Positions 1 through 4,361 of a DNA stretch of 7,195 bases are shown in pieces. The DNA lies in assembly GCA_023420795.1 (NCBI GenBank), contig JAEZVM010000194.1:1-7195 (forward strand), given 5' to 3'. How positions within the stretch are numbered: the stretch's first letter is position 1; every line of letters begins with the position of its first letter. The notes beneath the pieces were generated by a model, which had not been told where the DNA came from, did no database searches, and saw nothing but the letters and a program-made list of their open reading frames with translations. The stretch comes from Pseudomonadota bacterium. GTDB taxonomy: Bacteria > Pseudomonadota > Gammaproteobacteria > Burkholderiales > Burkholderiaceae_D. The position numbers and the translations under genes are program-made.

Positions 1-988
1 CCGTATAAAGCTTGTCCGGCTCGACTTCGGCGGACATCAGCAGCTTCACCTTGTGGTCATACAGAACATCGATCAGCCAGGTGAAGCGGCGCGCCTCGGA
101 AGACATCGATGCGGACATGCATGGCACGCCGGAGAGAATCACCGTATGGAAGCGACTGGCAATTTCAAGATAGTCGTTCTGGGAGCGCGGTCCGCCGCAG
201 AGAGTAGCGAAGTCGAACCAGATCACGCCGCCGGCGCGGCGCAGCGCCCTGATCTCGCGCGCCTCGATATGCAGGCGGGGATCCTCGTCGGCTGTTTCCG
301 CAAGATTGGAGAAGGCATTGCGCAAGGCCTGATCCGCCGCCGCTCCGAGCGGCGCATGGTAAGCCTCCACCTGCTCCAACACCCGCTTGCGGTAATCCAG
401 GCCGGCATCCACATTCAGGATGTCCAGCTTCTCCTTCAGCAAGGTAATTGCCGGCAGTATCCGGTCGCGATGCAGGCCATCCGGGTACAACGAATCGGGG
501 ACGTAATTCGACGTCATGATGAAAGAGACGCCGTTGTCGAACAAAGCCTTCAGCAGGTTATACAGGATCATCGCATCCGCGATATCGGACACGTGGAACT
601 CATCGAAGCAGATCAGGCGATATTTCTTTGCAATCCGGCGCGCCACCTCATCGAGCGGATCGGCAACGCCCTTCAGCTCATCCAACTGGCGATGCACTCC
701 GCGCATGAATTCATGAAAATGCAGGCGGGTCTTGCGCACGACCGGCACGACCGAGTAGAAGCTGTCCATCAAGAACGACTTGCCGCGCCCTACCCCACCC
801 CACATATAAACGCCGCGCGGCACATCCGGCCGGTTGATCAGCTTCTTAAGCTTGCTGGAGCGACGCGCCTTGTATGCACTCCAGTCCTCGTACGCCTGCT
901 GCAGGCGCTCGACTGCCCGGCGTTGCGCCTCATCGGACTTGTAGCCGCGCTGTGCAAGCGCATGCTCGTAGAACTCCCTAACGTTCAT
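1..988 (-). CDS. zapE: ZapE/AFG1-family P-loop ATPase, C-terminus cut by the window edge
   Basis: The reading frame opens at ATG 988-986 and stays open to the window edge, giving 329 residues. It starts MNVREFYEHALAQRGYKSD, the usual start of betaproteobacterial AFG1-like ATPases. Seen in the sequence: Walker A GGVGRGKS at residues 64-71 (K70), Walker B LICFDEF with D129 and E130, a sensor-1-like TSN at 159-161, and the family motif LYPDGLHRDR near 167-176. E. coli ZapE is about 375 residues, so some tens of C-terminal residues probably lie outside. Known for the family: ZapE associates with the constricting FtsZ ring in an ATP-dependent way, and mitochondrial AFG1/LACE1 acts in respiratory-complex quality control. 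The protein is expected at the inner face of the membrane or in the cytoplasm. No convincing Shine-Dalgarno precedes the ATG, and a terminator lies between it and the upstream lipoprotein gene, so it probably has its own promoter. Family assignment is firm; the exact role here is inferred. Confidence 0.93.
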   Translation of the reverse strand, partial: MNVREFYEHALAQRGYKSDEAQRRAVERLQQAYEDWSAYKARRSSKLKKLINRPDVPRGVYMWGGVGRGKSFLMDSFYSVVPVVRKTRLHFHEFMRGVHRQLDELKGVADPLDEVARRIAKKYRLICFDEFHVSDIADAMILYNLLKALFDNGVSFIMTSNYVPDSLYPDGLHRDRILPAITLLKEKLDILNVDAGLDYRKRVLEQVEAYHAPLGAAADQALRNAFSNLAETADEDPRLHIEAREIRALRRAGGVIWFDFATLCGGPRSQNDYLEIASRFHTVILSGVPCMSASMSSEARRFTWLIDVLYDHKVKLLMSAEVEPDKLYT

Positions 989-1041
989 ATCTACTTGTTT
1001 CAATTGTTGCTGCCGTGGTGATCATCTTGCCAAGCGAGCAT

Positions 1042-1067
1042 AAAAATGGGCGAGTCAGGCTCGCCCA
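1042..1067 (-). terminator. Intrinsic (rho-independent) terminator after the lipoprotein gene
   Basis: On the minus strand an 8-bp perfect stem TGGGCGAG / CTCGCCCA (arms 1067-1060 and 1054-1047) closes a 5-base loop (CCTGA) and is followed at once by TTTTT (1046-1042). This is the classic stem plus U-tract. It lies 62 bases past the lipoprotein stop codon and ends 53 bases before the zapE start, so it should end the sucA-sucB-lpdA-lipoprotein transcript. On the plus strand the stem is followed by no T run, so it is directional. The U-tract is only five long, so some read-through into zapE is possible. Confidence 0.85.
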
Positions 1068-1129
1068 CGATACGTCGAAGACCAAGGCCAACGACAATTA
1101 TGCCCTTTCCAGGAAACTTCCACCCGGCA

Positions 1130-1528
1130 TCATTGCGGGGTCAGATCGACGGTAACCCGCGACGGATAGGTGCCGCCGCCCAGGCTGATCGGAAAACTCA
1201 GCCCAACGCCAACACCGACATTGCCGCCACCACCGCCGACGCCAAGGCCGACACTGGAGCCAAGCGGGCTGGAAGGCCTGAACACCATCTCCGCCGTGCG
1301 GTAGCCCGGTTTCTCGCAAACCACGCGCAAGTCGCCGCTGGCGGCACCGATATTCACCGAGCCCGGCGTCGTCACATTCCAGCGTCCGGCGCCGGTGCTG
1401 ACGGCACAGCTCGCGCCGGATACCGCCTGCCCGCGCGAGGTCGTGTCGATGGCGATGCTGCCGCCGCTCGATCCTGTCGTCGCACATGCAGCGAGCGCTA
1501 CTGGCAGAAACAGGATCAAACGGCGCAT
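1130..1528 (-). CDS. Small glycine-rich lipoprotein of unknown function (PEGA-like fold suggested)
   Basis: This 132-residue protein starts MRRLILFLPVALAAC: two arginines, a short hydrophobic core, then the lipobox L12-A13-A14-C15. C15 is the predicted lipidated residue, and the +2 alanine favours sorting to the outer membrane. The mature part has a segment at about 35-78 with the pattern GASC...W.VTTPGSV.I...GDLRVVCEKPGY; C41 and C71 could form a disulfide. This resembles the small beta-sandwich PEGA-like repeats of proteobacterial lipoproteins. Residues 90-119 are very rich in Gly and Val (GLGVGGGGGNVGVGVG), like a glycine-zipper segment that may associate with membrane. It ends with YPSRVTVDL. 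The start is fixed by an AGGAG five bases upstream that overlaps the lpdA stop region, with an 8-base gap to lpdA. Co-transcription with lpdA is therefore likely. I do not recognise a named gene, and no enzymatic role is visible. Lipoprotein class is confident; the fold is tentative. Confidence 0.85.
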   Translation of the reverse strand: MRRLILFLPVALAACATTGSSGGSIAIDTTSRGQAVSGASCAVSTGAGRWNVTTPGSVNIGAASGDLRVVCEKPGYRTAEMVFRPSSPLGSSVGLGVGGGGGNVGVGVGLSFPISLGGGTYPSRVTVDLTPQ

Positions 1529-1533
1529 GACGG

Positions 1534-1538
1534 CTCCT
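1534..1538 (-). promoter_or_regulatory. Ribosome binding site of the lipoprotein gene, overlapping the lpdA stop
   Basis: Minus-strand AGGAG (1538-1534) sits five bases before the lipoprotein ATG (1528-1526) and shares its first two bases with the lpdA stop codon TAG (1539-1537). Ribosomes ending on lpdA would cover this site, which implies translational coupling. It is stronger than the sites in front of lpdA and zapE. Confidence 0.8.
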
Positions 1539-2964
1539 AGAAGTTGAGTGTGCGCTTATCGACGGCGAGCGCGGCTTCCTTGGTGGCTTCCGACAGCGAC
1601 GGATGGGCATGGCAAATACGCGCAATGTCTTCCGACGATGCACGGAACTCCATCGCCACTACCGCCTCCGAAATCAGTTCGGACGCCATCGGCCCGATGA
1701 TATGCACGCCGAGGATTTCATCGGTCTTCGCATCGGCCAGGAACTTCACCATGCCGTTGGTATCGCCCAGTGCACGGGCGCGACCGTTGGCCATGAACGG
1801 GAAGGTGCCGGCCTTGTACGCAATGCCTTCAGCCTTCAGCTGCTGCTCGGTCTTGCCGACCCATGCAATTTCCGGCGACGTATATATGACCCAGGGAATC
1901 GTATTGAAGTTCACGTGGCCATGCTGGCCTGCAATACGTTCTGCAACCGCGACGCCCTCTTCTTCCGCCTTGTGCGCCAGCATCGGGCCGCGCACGACGT
2001 CGCCAACCGCCCACACGTTCGGCAGGCTGGTCTTGCAGTCGCCATCGACTGCGATGAAACCGCGCTCATCGAGCTTCAGGCCCACGCCTTCCGCATTCAG
2101 GCCAATCGTGTTCGGAACGCGGCCGATCGAAACGATCAGCTTGTCGAACACTGCCTTTTGCGCGTTGCCCTTGTCGTCGGTGTATTCGACGGTGACATCC
2201 TTCTTGCCCGGGGTAATCGCACCGATCTTGACGCCGAGACTGATCGCCAGGCCCTGCTTGGACAGCAACTTGTGCGCTTCCTTCGCGATCTGTTCATCGA
2301 CTGCGCCGAGGAAAGCCGGCAGCGCTTCCAGCACGGTGACTTCCGCGCCGAGGCGGCGCCACACGCTGCCCATTTCGAGGCCGATCACGCCGGCGCCGAT
2401 CACGCCCAGCTTCTTCGGTACCGCATCGATCGCGAGCGCGCCAGTATTGGAGAGAATGAGTTTTTCGTCGAACGCCGCATTCGGCAGCGCGCGCGGATTG
2501 GAGCCGGTCGCAACGATGATGTGCTTGCCGGTGATGGTTTCCTCGGCTGCACCGGCCACCTTGATCTCGTAGCCGTTGGCATCGCCCTTCACGAACGAGC
2601 CGCGACCGTGGAAGAAGGTCACCTTGTTCTTCTTGAACAGATACAGAATGCCGTCGTTGTTCTGCTTGACGATCGCATCCTTGCGCGCCAGCATCTGGCC
2701 GACGTTCATCGAAAGACCCTTGACGTCGATGCCATGGTCGGCAAACGCGTGGCCTGCGTGATCGTAATGTTCGGAAGACTGCAGCAATGCCTTCGAAGGA
2801 ATGCAGCCGACGTTGGTGCAGGTGCCGCCCGGTGCCGGGCCGTTCTTTGCGTTCTTCCACTCGTCGATACAAGCGGTGTTGAAACCGAGTTGCGCAGCGC
2901 GAATCGCCGCGATATAGCCACCGGGGCCGCCGCCGATGACAACCACATCAAAATTTTTCGACAT
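1537..2964 (-). CDS. lpdA: Dihydrolipoyl dehydrogenase (E3 of 2-oxoglutarate dehydrogenase)
   Basis: This FAD flavoprotein reoxidises the dihydrolipoyl groups of the E2 subunit and passes electrons to NAD+, in the cytoplasm. The 475-residue length is normal for an E3 without a lipoyl domain, unlike the lipoyl-bearing E3 often found with betaproteobacterial pyruvate dehydrogenase. Seen in order: FAD-binding GGGPGG at 11-16; redox-active disulfide in GGTCTNVGCIPSK (C49, C54); ATGS at 152-155; NAD-binding GAGVIG at 190-195; second FAD motif AVGDV at 319-323; and the C-terminal dimer-interface pair H454/E459 in HAHPSLSE, which completes the active site of the partner subunit. The start ATG 2964-2962 is preceded by a modest AGGT seven bases upstream. 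It follows sucB after 86 bases and runs into the lipoprotein gene with an 8-base gap. The position in a sucA-sucB operon assigns it to the 2-oxoglutarate complex (also called odhL), though such E3 subunits can be shared with other complexes. Confidence 0.98.
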   Translation of the reverse strand: MSKNFDVVVIGGGPGGYIAAIRAAQLGFNTACIDEWKNAKNGPAPGGTCTNVGCIPSKALLQSSEHYDHAGHAFADHGIDVKGLSMNVGQMLARKDAIVKQNNDGILYLFKKNKVTFFHGRGSFVKGDANGYEIKVAGAAEETITGKHIIVATGSNPRALPNAAFDEKLILSNTGALAIDAVPKKLGVIGAGVIGLEMGSVWRRLGAEVTVLEALPAFLGAVDEQIAKEAHKLLSKQGLAISLGVKIGAITPGKKDVTVEYTDDKGNAQKAVFDKLIVSIGRVPNTIGLNAEGVGLKLDERGFIAVDGDCKTSLPNVWAVGDVVRGPMLAHKAEEEGVAVAERIAGQHGHVNFNTIPWVIYTSPEIAWVGKTEQQLKAEGIAYKAGTFPFMANGRARALGDTNGMVKFLADAKTDEILGVHIIGPMASELISEAVVAMEFRASSEDIARICHAHPSLSEATKEAALAVDKRTLNF

Positions 2965-2971
2965 TTTCGTA

Positions 2972-2975
2972 ACCT
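2972..2975 (-). promoter_or_regulatory. Weak ribosome binding site of lpdA
   Basis: Minus-strand AGGT (2975-2972) lies seven bases before the lpdA ATG. It is the only purine-rich match in front of this start and is a four-base partial match to the Shine-Dalgarno consensus. There is no other ATG nearby, and the FAD-binding fold begins at residue 6, so the start is secure despite the weak site. Confidence 0.5.
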
Positions 2976-2991
2976 AGATTAAGCGCGGAAT

Positions 2992-3037
2992 GGACAACGC
3001 TCACGGAGCGGGATTTCCCCAGACTCCATGAGCGTCC
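2992..3037 (-). promoter_or_regulatory. Two competing hairpins in the sucB-lpdA gap
   Basis: In minus-strand RNA order, an ACGCTCA segment (3035-3029), a CGCTC segment (3010-3006) and a TGAGCGT segment (3003-2997) follow one another. The last can pair either with the first (7-bp stem, 25-base interior) or with the middle one (5-bp stem, 3-base loop), but not both. The interior also holds a small GGGG-AAA-TCCC hairpin. There is no U-tract after the structure, so it does not look like a terminator. It may protect or process the message between E2 and E3 genes. Pairing is seen in the sequence; function is inferred. Confidence 0.45.
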
Positions 3038-3050
3038 GACTTTGATTCTC

Positions 3051-4301
3051 TTACAGGTCCAGCAGCAGGCGCGCCGGATCTTCCAGCGCTTCCTTCATCG
3101 CGACCAGACCGAGCACGGCTTCGCGGCCGTCGATGATGCGGTGGTCATAGGACATTGCGAGGTAGTTCATCGGACGGACCACGATCTGGCCGTTCTCGAC
3201 CACTGCGCGGTCCTTGGTTGCATGCACGCCGAGAATCGCGGACTGCGGCGGGTTGATGATCGGGGTGGACAGCATCGAGCCGAACACGCCGCCGTTGGAG
3301 ATGGAGAAGGTGCCGCCGGTCAGTTCTTCCAGCGTCAGCTTGCCGTCCTTCGCCTTGACGCCGAATTCGGCGATCTTCTTCTCGATTTCGGCGATCGTCA
3401 TCTGATCCACGTCGCGCAGGATCGGCACGACCAGGCCGCGCGGCGAACCGACAGCGATACCGATATCGAAGTAGCCGTGATAGACGATGTCGTTGCCATC
3501 CACCGATGCGTTCAGGATCGGGTACTTCTTCAGCGCGGCAACCGCAGCCTTCACGAAGAAGGACATGAAACCGAGCTTGACGCCGTGTTCCTTCTCGAAC
3601 TTGTCCTTGTACTTGTTGCGCAGGTCCATGACCGGCTGCATGTTCACTTCATTGAACGTGGTCAGGATCGCGTTGGTAGCTTGCGACTGGAGCAGACGCT
3701 CGGCGATACGTGCGCGCAGACGGCTCATCGGCACGCGCTCTTCCGGACGGTTCGCCAGGTTCACGCTGACCGGCGCAGCGACTTGCTGCAGCGCGGGTTT
3801 CGGTGCAGCCGCAGGTGCCGGAGCGGCAGGCTTGTTCTGCAGTGCACCGATCACATCACCCTTGGTGACGCGGCCATCCTTGCCGGTACCGGCCACCTGG
3901 CCAGCCGACATGTTGTTATCTGCAAGCATCTTAGCGGCCGCAGGCATTGCAATGCCTGCAGCTGCGCTGGAGGCTGCCGGCGCAGGTGCTGCTGCAGCAG
4001 GTGCAGGCGCGGGGGCCGGAGCTGCGGCAGCGGCTGGTGCAGCAACAGCGCCGGCCTTGGCTTCGGTATCCAGTTTGGCAATCACTTCACCAGCGACAAC
4101 GGTGCTGCCATCGCCCTTGATCACTTCGACGATCACGCCGGCATCGGGTGCCGGCAGTTCGAGCACCACCTTGTCGGTTTCGATATCGATCAGGTTTTCA
4201 TCGCGGGTAACCGCTTCACCTACCTTCTTGTGCCATTGCAGCAGGGTTGCTTCGGCCACGGATTCCGACAGTTGCGGAACTTTCACTTCAATAATTGCCA
4301 T
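3051..4301 (-). CDS. sucB: Dihydrolipoyllysine-residue succinyltransferase (E2 of 2-oxoglutarate dehydrogenase)
   Basis: This is the core subunit that accepts the succinyl group from E1 on a lipoyl arm and transfers it to CoA. It has 416 residues, the usual size for a one-lipoyl-domain SucB. Domains in order: lipoyl domain at 1-77 with the lipoylated lysine K44 in ETDKVVLE; an Ala/Pro-rich flexible linker at about 83-115; the peripheral-subunit-binding domain at about 117-153 (MPAAAKMLADNN...GKDGRVTKGDV); a second short Ala/Pro linker at about 157-178; and the catalytic acyltransferase domain from about 187 to the end. The active site YDHRIIDGRE has H387 and D391. The start ATG 4301-4299 follows a good GGAG six bases upstream. 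It lies 60 bases after sucA and 86 before lpdA, all in one orientation, so co-transcription is expected. A perfect 20-bp palindrome lies at the linker/binding-domain junction. The single lipoyl domain and the sucA neighbour separate it from pyruvate dehydrogenase E2. Confidence 0.98.
   Translation of the reverse strand: MAIIEVKVPQLSESVAEATLLQWHKKVGEAVTRDENLIDIETDKVVLELPAPDAGVIVEVIKGDGSTVVAGEVIAKLDTEAKAGAVAAPAAAAAPAPAPAPAAAAPAPAASSAAAGIAMPAAAKMLADNNMSAGQVAGTGKDGRVTKGDVIGALQNKPAAPAPAAAPKPALQQVAAPVSVNLANRPEERVPMSRLRARIAERLLQSQATNAILTTFNEVNMQPVMDLRNKYKDKFEKEHGVKLGFMSFFVKAAVAALKKYPILNASVDGNDIVYHGYFDIGIAVGSPRGLVVPILRDVDQMTIAEIEKKIAEFGVKAKDGKLTLEELTGGTFSISNGGVFGSMLSTPIINPPQSAILGVHATKDRAVVENGQIVVRPMNYLAMSYDHRIIDGREAVLGLVAMKEALEDPARLLLDL
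3940..3959. repeat. Perfect 20-bp palindrome inside sucB
   Basis: The sequence GCAGGCATTGCAATGCCTGC equals its own reverse complement, with 10-bp arms and no spacer. The symmetry goes on with one mismatch and one G-T to about 3934-3965. It encodes residues A115-A121 of E2, where the Ala/Pro linker meets the subunit-binding domain. It could bind a dimeric protein or simply arise from GCA/TGC-rich alanine codons. Confidence 0.7.
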
Positions 4302-4307
4302 GTAACT

Positions 4308-4311
4308 CTCC
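4308..4311 (-). promoter_or_regulatory. Ribosome binding site of sucB
   Basis: Minus-strand GGAG (4311-4308) is spaced six bases from the sucB ATG (4301-4299), a near-ideal arrangement. It supports this start, which also gives the normal lipoyl-domain N-terminus MAIIEVKVPQL. Confidence 0.8.
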
Positions 4312-4328
4312 GTTTCGGGTTGTTCGTG

Positions 4329-4353
4329 CGGCGCGCCAGCTTCTAGCGCGCCG
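4329..4353 (-). promoter_or_regulatory. Very stable GC-rich hairpin in the sucA-sucB gap
   Basis: On the minus strand CGGCGCGC (4353-4346) pairs perfectly with GCGCGCCG (4336-4329). The inner bases TAG/CTG extend the stem with a U-G, an A-U and a G-C pair to 11 bp around the triloop AAG (4342-4340). The hairpin starts 8 bases after the sucA stop codon and ends 17 bases before the sucB ribosome binding site. No U-tract follows, so complete termination is unlikely. A role as a 3' stability or processing element for the E1 part of the message is plausible. Structure is seen; role is inferred. Confidence 0.65.
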
Positions 4354-4361
4354 TCGGGTCT

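Noticed and set aside
53..1021. Long plus-strand open frame (322 codons) opposite zapE
   Set aside because: The minus strand encodes a clear ZapE with Walker A and B motifs. The plus frame is His/Arg/Gln-rich with no recognisable domain, typical of an antisense shadow.
1003..1036. Possible zapE promoter (minus-strand TTGGCA ... AACAAT)
   Set aside because: The spacer is 19 bases, the -10 box is poor, and the leader would be only a few bases long. It is too weak to list as a feature.
1098..1643. A 181-codon minus-strand frame overlapping the lipoprotein gene and the lpdA end
   Set aside because: It is Arg-rich, has no signal peptide or domain, and overlaps both better-supported genes in another frame. 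The 132-codon frame has a lipobox and a good ribosome binding site.
1603..2982. Plus-strand open frame of 459 codons opposite lpdA
   Set aside because: It mirrors the E3 gene, has an arginine- and histidine-rich composition and no motif. It is a shadow caused by codon bias.
3957..4055. Ala/Pro low-complexity run resembling a tandem repeat
   Set aside because: It is the normal flexible linker between lipoyl and subunit-binding domains of E2, with no regular DNA repeat unit.
3042..4346. Plus-strand open frame of 434 codons opposite sucB, with Cys/Arg/Gly-rich stretches
   Set aside because: The Cys/Gly/Arg run is only the complement of the E2 Ala/Pro linker codons. The E2 domains on the minus strand explain the region.
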